Shown piece after piece: positions 25,170 through 34,313 of a DNA stretch of 64,000 bases; position 1 is the stretch's first letter, and each line of letters begins with the position of its first letter. Location of the stretch: the NCBI RefSeq assembly GCF_000725885.1, contig NZ_JODR01000011.1, forward strand, positions 141,752-205,751, in the 5' to 3' direction. This stretch comes from Streptomyces albus subsp. albus. GTDB taxonomy: Bacteria; Actinomycetota; Actinomycetes; Streptomycetales; Streptomycetaceae. The notes below the pieces were generated by a model. It searched no databases and was not told where the DNA came from. It worked only from the letters and a program-made list of their open reading frames with translations. Made by a program: the position numbers and the translations under genes.

Positions 25170-26231
25170 GTGACTCGCGAGAACCCTGCCACCCCGGACA
25201 CCCCCGCGGGCGCGGCCCCGCCTCCCGTTTCCGTGATCATGCCGGTGCTGAACGAGGAGCGGCACTTGCGCAACGCGGTGCACCACATCCTCCAGCAGCG
25301 GTACGACGGTGAGCTGGAGGTCGTCATCGCACTGGGGCCCTCCACGGACCGCACGGACGAGATCGCCGCCGAGCTGGTCGCCGAGGACCCGCGCGTGCAC
25401 ACGGTGCCCAACCCCACGGGCCGCACCCCGGCCGGACTGAACGCCGCGATCAAGGCGTCCCGGCACCCGGTGGTGGTCCGGGTGGACGGGCACGGCATGC
25501 TCTCGGCCGACTACATCGCCACCGCGGTGCGGCTCCTGGAGGAGACCGGCGCGGCCAACGTGGGCGGCATCATGCACGCGGAGGGGGAGAACGCCTGGGA
25601 GGACGCGGTCGCCGCGGCGATGACGTCCAGGATCGGCGTGGGCAACGCCGCCTTCCACACCGGCGGCGCCGCCGGCCAGGCCGAAACGGTGTACCTGGGC
25701 GTCTTCCGCCGCGAGGTGCTGGAACAACAGGGCGGCTACAACGAGGAGTTCATCCGGGCCCAGGACTGGGAGCTGAACTACCGCATCCGCGAGGCGGGCG
25801 GGCTCATCTGGTTCTCGCCCGAGCTGCGGGTCTCCTACCGTCCCCGGCCCAGCGTGCGCGCCCTGGCCAAGCAGTACAAGAACTACGGACGTTGGCGGCA
25901 CGTGGTGGCCCGCTACCACTCCGGTTCCATCAATCTGCGCTACCTGGCGCCGCCGGTCGCCGTGTGCGCCATCGCGGCGGGCCTCGTGGTGGGGGCGGCC
26001 GTCACCCCGTGGGGGCTGGTGGTGCCCGGCGGTTATCTGGCGGCGATCGTCGCCGGGTCGCTGCCCGCCGGCAAGGGGCTGCCGCTCAAGGCCCGGGCGC
26101 AGATCCCCCTGGCGCTGGCCACCATGCACATGTCCTGGGGCTGGGGTTTTCTGACCAGCCCGAAGAAGCTGGCCCGCAAGGTCATCGCCAGCCGCCGTGA
26201 GCCGGTACTGACCGCGCAACAGGCACAGTGA
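25170..26231 (+). CDS. Family 2 glycosyltransferase, membrane associated
   Basis: 353 residues. GT-A fold at the N-terminus (VSVIMPVLNEERHLRN, then ALGPSTDRT, then VRVDGHGML as the metal-binding D-x-G variant), acceptor region QDWELNYRIREAGG, and two or more C-terminal hydrophobic helices (about 275-330). Related in pattern to succinoglycan/exopolysaccharide transferases. GTG 25170 is chosen because TAACGT (25157-25162) seven bases upstream is a leaderless -10; GTG 25161 is in frame too. Sits between LCP genes, which supports a role in making the glycopolymer they attach. Confidence 0.9.
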   Translation: MTRENPATPDTPAGAAPPPVSVIMPVLNEERHLRNAVHHILQQRYDGELEVVIALGPSTDRTDEIAAELVAEDPRVHTVPNPTGRTPAGLNAAIKASRHPVVVRVDGHGMLSADYIATAVRLLEETGAANVGGIMHAEGENAWEDAVAAAMTSRIGVGNAAFHTGGAAGQAETVYLGVFRREVLEQQGGYNEEFIRAQDWELNYRIREAGGLIWFSPELRVSYRPRPSVRALAKQYKNYGRWRHVVARYHSGSINLRYLAPPVAVCAIAAGLVVGAAVTPWGLVVPGGYLAAIVAGSLPAGKGLPLKARAQIPLALATMHMSWGWGFLTSPKKLARKVIASRREPVLTAQQAQ

Positions 26232-26254
26232 CCCCGCGCGGGCGACCCGCGTCC

Positions 26255-26307
26255 GGCCACATGTAAGGGGCGCCCTCTCCCAGGGAGGGCGCCCCTTACA
26301 TGTGGCC
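26255..26307. terminator. Long bidirectional hairpin terminator, 23-bp stem
   Basis: Arms 26255-26277 and 26285-26307 (outer part GGCCACATGTAAGGGGCGCC) are perfectly complementary around a 7-nt loop, between the converging glycosyltransferase and third LCP gene. Confidence 0.9.
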
Positions 26308-26456
26308 GCTCACCTTGCGGGGCCGTTTCCCGGCCGCCGCCGGCGGGGTCCGGAGGTCACCGGGCACGGTCCGGCCTCGTCACCGGCACGGCACGGCCGC
26401 GTCACCGGGTGGGCCCGACGAACGTGACCGCCGCCCTGTGCCGTCCGGGCGGCTGT

Positions 26457-28202
26457 TCACCAGGTGTAGTTCGGATTGATCTCCATGCAGGCCTTCTTGT
26501 CGTCGCCCCGCAGTGCGTCCGCGCTGTCCGGCGCCTTGTGGCTCTCCTTGTCGCCGTCTTTCTCCGTGCCCCCGCCGGACGCGGGGTAGGCGTTGCCCTC
26601 CCGCCAGTCGGCACCGATCACCAGGGTCACCCTCTGGACGCCCGAGGAGTGCTTGACGAGCCGCTCGGGGATGCCCAGCGCCTTGGCGACGGCCAGTGCG
26701 TCGCCCCGCTGTTCGGCCTGGGCGTAGCGGATGGTGGTGTCCGCCTGCGACTGGGGCGTCTGGTCGGCCACCGCCTGGCTGAAGCCCTTGCGGGCCAGTT
26801 CGCCCGCCACGACGCTCGCCCGGCCCGTCACCGGCCGCTGGAGCGCGGTGCCGGTGCCGTTCATCACGCTCACGGGGATCTCGGCCTTCGGCCGGGACGG
26901 CTCCGTCGGCTGGGCCGACTTGCTCGCCTCGGCCTTCTTCTTGTCCTTGCCGTCGAGGGCCACGTCGTTGCGCATCAGGGAGAAGATCTGCTGCGCGTCA
27001 CCCTCCTTCGGCACCACGTAACTGCCGCCGGGGCCGTACGTCCAGGGCATGGTGGCCATGGTGATGCGCTTGGTCGGGACGCGCTTGAGGTCGTTGCCCA
27101 GGTCGTAGAGCTTCTTGACGGAGCCGATGCCCTTGTCCACCGTGAGGGCCTCGGTCGCCGCCTCCGCCAGCTGGCGCAGCTTTCCCGGGTCCGTGAGCTT
27201 GGTGCCCGCCTTCAGCTGGCGGACCATCGAGTTCATGTACATGTGCTGCGCCTTGGCGCGGCCTATGTCGGTGCCGTCCCCGAATCCGTGCCGGGTCCGC
27301 AGCCAGCTGAGTGCCTGCTCGCCCTTGATGACGGATTCGCCCTTCTTGAGTTTCAATTTGGACTTCGGGTCGTGCACGTTCTGGTTCACGCACACGGGGA
27401 CGCCGCCCACCGCGTCGGCCATGGAGACGACACCCGAGAAGTCGATCATCATGAAGTGGTCGACGGGGATGCCCGTCAACTCCTCCCAGGTGGCCACGGT
27501 GCAGCCCGGACCGCCGTGCTGGAGGCTGGTGTTGATCTTGTCGACCGTCTCCGGATAGACCTTCCCGTCCTCCGGGTCGGTGCACTTGGGGATCGTCGTC
27601 CGTGTGTCACGCGGGATCGACAGGACCGACATGTTGCTGCGGTCGGCCGAGACGTGCAGCAGCATCTGCACATCGGCCAGCGGCGGCCGGTCCCGGTCGG
27701 CGCGGGAGCCGCCCAGCCGGATGTTCTCCTTGGACGCGCGCGAGTCGGAGCCCAGCAGCAGGATGTTCAGCGGCGTCTGGCCGTCGGCGTTGGGGTCCGC
27801 CTTGTCGAGCTTGCTGTCGCCGAGGTTGAGGTCGTCCTTGTCCAGGTTGCCGTTCAGGTGCTGGTAGTAGAGATAGCCCGCTCCCGCGGTGCCGAGTATG
27901 AGCACCGCCAGCACGGTGGCCGACCAGCGCAGGACGCGCCGCCGCCGCTTCGCCCGCGGCGCACCGCGTGTGCCGGCGCCACCGGACCCCGCGGCCTCGG
28001 CGGTGCGGGCGGAGGACGACGGCGCGGGCTTCGCCGGTTCCGCGGCACGGTGGCCCCTGCGGGCCGGATCGGCGTGCCGGCCGCCGGGCGCCCCCGACGC
28101 GTCGGAGCGGTCCTCGTACAGGCTCTCGTCCCAGCCGCGGTCGGCGGCGCTGGGGGCGCCGTCCCGTGCCCCCTCACTGCCGTCGGTACGGTACTGCCGC
28201 AC
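26457..28202 (-). CDS. LCP family protein 3, with LytR_C domain
   Basis: 581 residues from GTG 28202 (GGGGAGG upstream). Charged/Ala-rich cytoplasmic region of about 90 residues, membrane helix 91-112, LCP domain (LLLGSDSRA, SIPRDTRT, KINTSLQHGG, LRTRHGFGDGTDIGR) and a LytR_C module (IPVSVMNGTGTALQ to LVIGADW). The tail carries a Cys near the end. Long periplasm-side insert of Lys/Ala residues before LytR_C. Shares a gene string with LCP4 upstream (69-bp gap) and is probably co-transcribed with it. Confidence 0.92.
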   Translation of the reverse strand: MRQYRTDGSEGARDGAPSAADRGWDESLYEDRSDASGAPGGRHADPARRGHRAAEPAKPAPSSSARTAEAAGSGGAGTRGAPRAKRRRRVLRWSATVLAVLILGTAGAGYLYYQHLNGNLDKDDLNLGDSKLDKADPNADGQTPLNILLLGSDSRASKENIRLGGSRADRDRPPLADVQMLLHVSADRSNMSVLSIPRDTRTTIPKCTDPEDGKVYPETVDKINTSLQHGGPGCTVATWEELTGIPVDHFMMIDFSGVVSMADAVGGVPVCVNQNVHDPKSKLKLKKGESVIKGEQALSWLRTRHGFGDGTDIGRAKAQHMYMNSMVRQLKAGTKLTDPGKLRQLAEAATEALTVDKGIGSVKKLYDLGNDLKRVPTKRITMATMPWTYGPGGSYVVPKEGDAQQIFSLMRNDVALDGKDKKKAEASKSAQPTEPSRPKAEIPVSVMNGTGTALQRPVTGRASVVAGELARKGFSQAVADQTPQSQADTTIRYAQAEQRGDALAVAKALGIPERLVKHSSGVQRVTLVIGADWREGNAYPASGGGTEKDGDKESHKAPDSADALRGDDKKACMEINPNYTW

Positions 28203-28271
28203 GGGACCTCCCCGGGGTACTCACGTCGTGCTGTGGCCGGCACCCGGCGGGACGCGCCGGCGGGGTGGACG

Positions 28272-30095
28272 TCACTTCGCGCATACGTTCTTGTCGCCGG
28301 CGTTGACCTTCTCGACCCCGGGCGGCGCCTTGTCGGAACCGTCGACCGGCTCGCCGGGTGCGGTGAAGTCCTTGCCGAGTGTCAGCGTCATGCTCGTTCC
28401 CGATCCGGTGCCGGCCGTCTTCTTGAGCGCCGACGCCGACAGCTTCAGCATGTGCGCGAGCCGGTTCGCCTGCTCTTCCTGGCCGGAGGTGTACTGCAAC
28501 GTCGTCCGGTCCTGGGCGGGTGCGTTGCCGCCGGAGGCCGCGTTGCCCGCACCCTCGTCCAGCAGCCACTGGGCCGTCGCCGCGGCGGCCTGGGCGGGGC
28601 CGCCGCCGTTGCGCACGGAGACATCCACCTCGGAGGCGGGCGCCATCTCGCCCTTCGGTTTCGCCGATTTCTTCTTCTTGCCCTTGTCCGTCTTGGTCAG
28701 GGACTTGTCCTCCCGGACCATCTCGAACAACGGCTCCGCCTTCGCCCTGTTCAGTACGACGGTCGCGGGGTCCTGCGGGTTGTCCACGACGGGCACCGTG
28801 GTGAAGGTGATCTTGTCGGTGTTGACCCGCTTGAGGTCGTTGGCCAGGTCCATCAGCTTCTTGACGCTGCCGATGCCGGTGTCCACCGTCAGCGCCTTGG
28901 TGGCCGCGTCGCTCAGCTTGAACAGCTTCGAGGGGTTGGTGAGCGTGTCCCCGGACTTCATCTTGCGGATCATCGACGAGAGGAACTGCTGCTGGAGCTT
29001 GATCCGGCTCAGGTCGCTGCCGAAGCCCACCGAGTGCCGGGTACGGACGAACGCGAGCGCCTGCTCGCCCTTGACCGTGTGCCGCCCCGCCTTCAGCTTC
29101 AGATGCGACTTGGGGTCGTTGATGTCCTTGCCCGCGCACACCTCGACACCGCCCACCGCGGTGGACAGCTCCTTGACCGCGTTGAAGTCGGCCATCATGA
29201 AGTGGTCGATCTCCACACCGGTCAGCTTCTCCACGGTGCGCCAGGTGCAGCCGGGGTCCCGGTTCTCCTGGCCCAGACTGGTGTTGAACCGTACCCCCTG
29301 CTCGGCGGGCACCACCCGCTTGGTGCCCTTCTCGTCCGTGGTCTCGCACTCGGGGATGTCGGTGATCATGTCGCGCGGAATGGACAGCGCGGTGGCGTTG
29401 GTGCGGTCCTCGGAGACGTGGAAGAGGAACGTGGTGTCCGCGTGGCCGACGCTGCCGGCGTCGCCGTAACCGGTGTTGCCCTTGCCCTCACGGGCGTCGG
29501 TGCCGATCACGAGGATGTTGACCGGGCCGTTCTTGACCGCGGGGTTCTCCTCGCCGACGTCCACCTTGTTGATGTTGCCGTTGAGCCGCTGGTAGACCAC
29601 GACGCCGCCGACACAGCCCGCCACCAGGAGGAAGCCGACGACGCCACCGCCGATCCGCAGCGTCTTCTGCTTCTTCGACAGCCGCCGCTTGGCCTTCCGC
29701 CGGCCGCGTCCGCCGCTGCCCCGGCCGTCGGCCGCGGAGCGCTCGGAGGCACGGGCGCGGCGCTGCGCCGGCAGCTTGGCCTCCGCACGCCGGGCGGAGC
29801 GGGAGCCGGCCCGGTCGCCGGAGCGGCTCCGCCCGCCGGAGCGGCCCCCCGAGCCGGACCGCCGGCCCGCCGAGGCGGCCTCCTCGGACGTACCGGCCTC
29901 GGAAGGTGTGGCGGCGTCCTCGTCGGGGGAGGATCGTCTCTGACGCGGGGCGGAGGTGCGGCGGTTGCCGTACTGACTGGGGGAGTCGTCGGCGACGGGG
30001 TTCAGTCGCAGCTCGTAGCTGCCGGTGTTCGGGTTGAACACCCACTGATCCGCGGGATCGACATCTCCCGCGTGCCCACGGCCTTGCGCGTCCAC
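28272..30095 (-). CDS. LCP family protein 4, with LytR_C domain and basic N-terminus
   Basis: 607 residues, the largest of the five. The N-terminus carries WVFNPNTGSYELRLNP (18-33), a motif I recall in Streptomyces LCP proteins, then a very basic Arg/Gly/Ser-rich cytoplasmic stretch (about 45-145), membrane helix 148-167, LCP domain (VIGTDAREG, SIPRDMITD, FNTSLGQEN, VRTRHSVGFGSDLSRIK) and a LytR_C module (VDVSVRNGGG). GTG 30095 has GGAGG about ten bases upstream. The basic stretch could bind nucleic acid, acidic lipids or a cytoplasmic partner. Confidence 0.92.
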   Translation of the reverse strand: MDAQGRGHAGDVDPADQWVFNPNTGSYELRLNPVADDSPSQYGNRRTSAPRQRRSSPDEDAATPSEAGTSEEAASAGRRSGSGGRSGGRSRSGDRAGSRSARRAEAKLPAQRRARASERSAADGRGSGGRGRRKAKRRLSKKQKTLRIGGGVVGFLLVAGCVGGVVVYQRLNGNINKVDVGEENPAVKNGPVNILVIGTDAREGKGNTGYGDAGSVGHADTTFLFHVSEDRTNATALSIPRDMITDIPECETTDEKGTKRVVPAEQGVRFNTSLGQENRDPGCTWRTVEKLTGVEIDHFMMADFNAVKELSTAVGGVEVCAGKDINDPKSHLKLKAGRHTVKGEQALAFVRTRHSVGFGSDLSRIKLQQQFLSSMIRKMKSGDTLTNPSKLFKLSDAATKALTVDTGIGSVKKLMDLANDLKRVNTDKITFTTVPVVDNPQDPATVVLNRAKAEPLFEMVREDKSLTKTDKGKKKKSAKPKGEMAPASEVDVSVRNGGGPAQAAAATAQWLLDEGAGNAASGGNAPAQDRTTLQYTSGQEEQANRLAHMLKLSASALKKTAGTGSGTSMTLTLGKDFTAPGEPVDGSDKAPPGVEKVNAGDKNVCAK

Positions 30096-30243
30096 GATTG
30101 CGTAAGTCCTCCATAGAACCGGCTGCTGATAGCCGCCCCGGGGCCGGCCGGAGCGCTCACACTATCCGGCAGGTTCGGCGGCTAGCGACGCCGGTGACAA
30201 ATTCCTTGCGGCCAGAAACGGTCAATTCGCCTCATTCTCAGCG

Positions 30244-31416
30244 TCATTCGTTCGTGCAGATCGCCGCGTCGGCCGTTGTTCCCTGATAGGGGACGTCTGT
30301 CCCGTCCGCCCCCTCATCCGCCACTCCGTTCTTCTCTTTCCCGGTCTTCCTCTTCTCGTTCACGGATACCGGCTGGTCGGTGCGGAGCTTGGTGAACAGC
30401 GCCTCTGCGGCGGGGCGTACCAGCTCATCGCGATTGATGTCCGGTTCGTACGGTTGTCTGGGCACCGTAAGAAATCGGATGTGATCCTGTGGGATATCCC
30501 GCACACTCTGTGCGAGTTCGTACAGCTCGGAGAGGGAATCCAGCCCGGAATCCGCAGTGAGTGACGAGGTCGCCGCATCCAGCACCGGATAGGCACGGGT
30601 CGGATTCAGCAGTACACCGTCACTGCGCACCTTCTTCACGAGAGATCCCAGAAAGCGCTGCTGACGTTCGATGCGTTGAGTATCGCTTCCGTTACCCAAA
30701 CCGTGCCGGGCGCGCACGTATCCGAGGGCGTCCTCCCCGTGCAGCGTCTGCCGCCCGGCCGGAAGGTCGAGCTTCGCCTCCCGGTCGTGCACCGGCTTCG
30801 ACAGGCAGACCTCCACCCCGCCGACCGCGTCGACCATCTTCTTGAAGCCCCGGAAGTCCACGACGAGATGGTGGTCGACGCGGATGTCCGTCATCTTCTC
30901 CACCGTGCGGATCGCACAGGCCGCACCGCCGGTCTGGAACGCCCAGTTGAACTGCGCGAACCGCGCCGGACTCGTGGAACCGTCGGGCTGCCGACAGCCG
31001 GGGATGTCCACCATCAGATCGCGGGGTATCGACATCGCCGTCGCGCTGTCCCGGTCGGCCGCTATGTGCAGCAGGATCGCCGTGTCCGACCGCTCGGAAC
31101 CCTCGTCCCTGCCGTACGCGCCGTTGCCGTCGCCCCGGTTGTCGCTGCCCAGCAGCAGGATGTTCTCCGCCTCACCCGCCTCCTTCGCGGGGGCGGGCCG
31201 TTCCTTCTCGTACGGCGCCAGCGCGTGCGCGGCGCCCGAGTCGGTGCGGATGTTGCCCTCCAGCCGCTGGTAGAGGGTCCAGCCGGTGGCCGCCACGGCC
31301 AGGACGAGGCCGGAGGCGGCCAGTGCGGCCCAGCGCAGCCAGCGGCGCCGCCGAGGGCGGACGGATGCCGTGGTGGGTGCGCCGGAGGCGGTCTTTTTGC
31401 GGTCCGGATCGGTCAC
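30244..31416 (-). CDS. LCP family protein 5 (no LytR_C)
   Basis: 390 residues: a short basic N-terminus, helix at about 28-48, and the LCP domain (LLLGSDNRG, SIPRDLMVD, QFNWAFQTGG, VRARHGLGNGSDTQRIERQQ). It ends soon after the LCP domain. GTG 31416 follows a GAGGGATG site. Parts of its 3' end use noticeably more A/T-ending codons than the neighbours (30244-30700), a mild sign of different history. The spacer 30096-30243 holds the promoter region of LCP4. Confidence 0.9.
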   Translation of the reverse strand: MTDPDRKKTASGAPTTASVRPRRRRWLRWAALAASGLVLAVAATGWTLYQRLEGNIRTDSGAAHALAPYEKERPAPAKEAGEAENILLLGSDNRGDGNGAYGRDEGSERSDTAILLHIAADRDSATAMSIPRDLMVDIPGCRQPDGSTSPARFAQFNWAFQTGGAACAIRTVEKMTDIRVDHHLVVDFRGFKKMVDAVGGVEVCLSKPVHDREAKLDLPAGRQTLHGEDALGYVRARHGLGNGSDTQRIERQQRFLGSLVKKVRSDGVLLNPTRAYPVLDAATSSLTADSGLDSLSELYELAQSVRDIPQDHIRFLTVPRQPYEPDINRDELVRPAAEALFTKLRTDQPVSVNEKRKTGKEKNGVADEGADGTDVPYQGTTADAAICTNE

Positions 31417-31590
31417 GGCTGGTCATCCCTCGCGTCCCTTGGCGTCAGGCCGTACACACGTACGGGCGCGCCGGTCACGAGAACAGACGAACGAAACCGG
31501 CCCATGGTTGTACGCGAGTACGAGAGGGACGGATGTGCTTGCGGCAGGGCCGCAGCCGCTGTCCTCGGGCAGGAGCCTGCTTGGGCGGAC

Positions 31591-31625
31591 CGCCCGGCCG
31601 GTGGGCCGCCCCCATCGGCCGGGCG
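31591..31625. terminator. Hairpin terminator after TIGR03089 gene
   Basis: CGCCCGGCCG (31591-31600) pairs with 31616-31625 over a 15-nt loop, just beyond the stop of the minus-strand gene at 31634. The 31417-31590 spacer shows nothing else. Confidence 0.65.
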
Positions 31626-31633
31626 CGAGGGAG

Positions 31634-32389
31634 TCAGGCGGCCGTGTGGGTCACCCGTTCGTTCTCCACGCGCTGTTCGAGGGAGGCGGCGTCCAGCCGC
31701 TCCAGCCGCGGCGCCAGCACCACCGAGCCGCCGGCCGCCAGCGGGGCCAGCAGCCCGGCGCTGAGCCCCTCCCAGCCGTCGTAGGGCAGCGCGGACAGCA
31801 GCCGCGAGCCGGGCTCCAGCCCCCGTGCCGCCGCGTCCTGGCGGGTCCGCTCCACCGCCTGCGCTCCCGTCAGCTCGCTGCCGTCCGGCAGGGCGAGGGC
31901 CGGTGCGTCCGGGTCGACGGGCGCGTACGGGACGAAGCGGTCGCCCTGTCCGGGCACCTCGACCGCGTAGTCCGTGAACCCCTCCGGCGGCTGCGGGAAG
32001 CGCCCGCCCAGCGGTCGCAGGCTCAGTGCGACCCGCTCCCCGGGGCAGGACCGCGCGGCGTCGAGCGTGTCGGGACCGCTGACCACCAAGTCGGCGGCGG
32101 ACGGATCACCCGTCAGGTCGGTGACGACGCCCACCGATGCGCAGGCCAGCACCCAGACGGCGGTCTGCCAGTGGGCGGGCAGCAGCAGCGCGAGCCGGTC
32201 GCCCGGTTCGGCCGACAGCTCGTCCTGGAGCAGGTTCGCCGTCTTCGCCACCCAGTTGTCGAAGGTCGTGACGGACAGTTCGACCCGTTCGCCCGTGGCG
32301 TCGTCGTAGTACGTCACCAGCGGACGTGACGGGTCGTCGGACAGGGCGGCCGACAGCAGGCCGGCCAGGGTGCGGTCAGTGGCGTTCAT
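31634..32389 (-). CDS. TIGR03089-type half-length adenylation-domain protein
   Basis: 251 residues resembling only the N-terminal part of AMP-dependent acyl-CoA synthetases (adenylate-forming enzymes): VTYYDDATGERVELSVTTFDNWVAKTANLL and LLLPAHWQTAVWVLACASVGVV are the usual early motifs. The P-loop-like and C-terminal catalytic motifs of full enzymes are absent. This matches the short actinobacterial family I know as TIGR03089, whose function is not established. ATG 32389 is in frame with a longer but implausible N-terminus. It may bind a nucleotide or act as a decoy or regulator. Confidence 0.85.
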   Translation of the reverse strand: MNATDRTLAGLLSAALSDDPSRPLVTYYDDATGERVELSVTTFDNWVAKTANLLQDELSAEPGDRLALLLPAHWQTAVWVLACASVGVVTDLTGDPSAADLVVSGPDTLDAARSCPGERVALSLRPLGGRFPQPPEGFTDYAVEVPGQGDRFVPYAPVDPDAPALALPDGSELTGAQAVERTRQDAAARGLEPGSRLLSALPYDGWEGLSAGLLAPLAAGGSVVLAPRLERLDAASLEQRVENERVTHTAA

Positions 32390-32467
32390 CCGGGTCAGCG
32401 TACGCCTGCGTCCGCCTGGCGGTGCGGTATTGGACACCGATGATCCGATATGCACAGGATCATTGGC

Positions 32468-34159
32468 ATGCGTGCGAAATGTGCTCATTCTCTCGGTGTC
32501 GTGAGCGCGGCGGCTCTTCTGCTCCCGCTCGCCCCCCTCGCCTCGGCCGCCCCTTCCGTCGAGCCGGCCGCGGCGCCGGCGCCGACCGGGTCCTCCCCGT
32601 CCTCCGCCTCACCCCCGGCCCCCGGGTCACCGTCGTCCCCCGGGGCCGGGGCCGCGCGCCCTGCGCCCCGCGCGGAACGCGCCGCCGACCGGGCCGCCGG
32701 CAGCACCCAGTCGCTGGCCTTCCCCAAGGCCGCGTCCGGCGCGGCCACCCGCCACGGCTCCGCAGGGGCCGGCTCGGCGGTGCGCATCCCCGCCCGGACG
32801 GTGCACCGTTACGCGCTGCTCGGCGCCGTGTGGGAGCACGCGGACGAGACACTGCGCGGACGCCTCCAGGTCCGCACCCGGGACGCGGAGACGAAACGCT
32901 GGTCCGACTGGCGCGAACTGACCGCCCACGGGGACGAGAGCCGCCAGGACGACACCGACGGCCCCGAACGCGGCGCCACCGCCCCGCTCTGGGTCGGCCT
33001 CGCCGACGGGGTCGAGGCCCGCGTGCTGCCGGACGGCACCACGACGGCGCGGTTGGGGCTGCCGGACGGCTTCCGGCTCGAACTCGTCGACCCGGGCCCC
33101 GACCCGGCCCGCCCCGCACCCGGCCGCGGAGCGCCGGCCGGCCCGGGCAGCACGCGCCCGGAATCGGGGAAGCCCGGGAAGGCGGGGAACGCTGGAAACT
33201 CCGGGAGCACGGGGGAGAGTGCGCCGGACAGCACCGGTCCGCGAGACGAGAACGGCAGCCCGGACGGTACGGGCCCCCAGAACGCGGAACCCGGAGGCAC
33301 CGGCTCCGACGGTACCGGCGCGGAGGGCTCAGGCGCTCAAGGCCCCGGTTCCGACGGCACCGGCACCGGCTCCGGCGACGCCGGATCGGAGGCGGCCGGC
33401 ACGGGCGACGGCGCCGGCCAGGAGGCGGGTACGGGAGCGGGCAAGGGGGCCGGCACGGCGGCGGAGGGCGCCGGCGTGAGCGTGCTGCCCGCGCTCAGCA
33501 GGGAAGCGACCGAAGCGGCGTACCCGGTGGCGTCGGCACGGCCGGGCACCAAGCCGCACATCGGCCCCAGGCCCCGCATCGTCACCCGGAAGGGATGGGG
33601 CGCCAACGAGAAACTGCGCGAGTCCCGCCTGGCCTACACCAAGAAGGTCAAAGCGGTCTTCGTGCACCACACCGCCATGACGAACCGTTACAGCTGCAAG
33701 CGGGCACCGGCCATGATCAGGGCGATGTACCGCTACCACGTCAAGAGCATGAAGTGGCGCGACATCGGCTACAACTTCCTGGTCGACAAGTGCGGCACCG
33801 TCTACGAGGGCCGCGCCGGGGGAGTCGCCAAGCCCGTGATGGGCGCTCACACGTACGGGTTCAACACCAACACCATGGGGGTCGCCGTTCTCGGCTCGTA
33901 CGACAGAAGCCGGCCGTCCAGGGCCGCTGTCACCGCGCTGTCCCGGCTGGCCGCCTGGAAGCTGGGCATCTCCGGTGTGAACCCGGCCGCCCGCACCTGG
34001 CTCAAGTCCGGGGGCGGCAAGTACAAGAAGGGCAGGAAGATCCGCTTCCACACCGTCTCCGGGCACAAGGACGGGTATGTGACCGAGTGCCCGGGCGCCC
34101 GCCTCTACGGCAAGCTCGGCACCATCCGCTCCACCGCCGCACGCCTCCAGGGCCGCTGA
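32468..34159 (+). CDS. Secreted peptidoglycan-recognition / N-acetylmuramoyl-L-alanine amidase
   Basis: 563 residues. Sec signal peptide (MRAKC to about residue 28), Pro/Ala/Ser-rich stretch, a beta-rich module (about 100-215, VRTRDAETKRWSDWRELT), a long Gly/Thr/Ser/Ala linker (about 215-345), and a C-terminal PGRP/Amidase_2 domain. Zinc ligands H400 (HHT), H533 (SGHKDG) and C541 (ECPG) are all present, plus RDIGYNFLVD, so it should cleave the amide between muramic acid and L-Ala. ATG 32468 has AGGAT upstream; ATG 32450 is possible. The low-complexity linker is unusually long. Probably acts in wall remodelling. Confidence 0.9.
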   Translation: MRAKCAHSLGVVSAAALLLPLAPLASAAPSVEPAAAPAPTGSSPSSASPPAPGSPSSPGAGAARPAPRAERAADRAAGSTQSLAFPKAASGAATRHGSAGAGSAVRIPARTVHRYALLGAVWEHADETLRGRLQVRTRDAETKRWSDWRELTAHGDESRQDDTDGPERGATAPLWVGLADGVEARVLPDGTTTARLGLPDGFRLELVDPGPDPARPAPGRGAPAGPGSTRPESGKPGKAGNAGNSGSTGESAPDSTGPRDENGSPDGTGPQNAEPGGTGSDGTGAEGSGAQGPGSDGTGTGSGDAGSEAAGTGDGAGQEAGTGAGKGAGTAAEGAGVSVLPALSREATEAAYPVASARPGTKPHIGPRPRIVTRKGWGANEKLRESRLAYTKKVKAVFVHHTAMTNRYSCKRAPAMIRAMYRYHVKSMKWRDIGYNFLVDKCGTVYEGRAGGVAKPVMGAHTYGFNTNTMGVAVLGSYDRSRPSRAAVTALSRLAAWKLGISGVNPAARTWLKSGGGKYKKGRKIRFHTVSGHKDGYVTECPGARLYGKLGTIRSTAARLQGR

Positions 34160-34229
34160 GGGCACAGCCGGTTCCGCCCCGCGTAAACCGCCGTCGGGAC
34201 CGCCGCCGGGCACAGGCACACGGGCCCTC

Positions 34230-34256
34230 TTGCGCGTCCGTAGGTCTGCATACACT
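34230..34256 (+). promoter_or_regulatory. Promoter of the nucleotidyltransferase gene
   Basis: TTGCGC (34230-34235) and TACACT (34251-34256) with 15-16 bp spacing resemble the principal sigma-factor consensus, 58 bp before the GTG at 34314. Confidence 0.45.
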
Positions 34257-34313
34257 GTCCGGCGGCCACCCGAAGGGCGGTCGGCGGACCCCGGCAGGAA
34301 GCAGAGAAAACAG

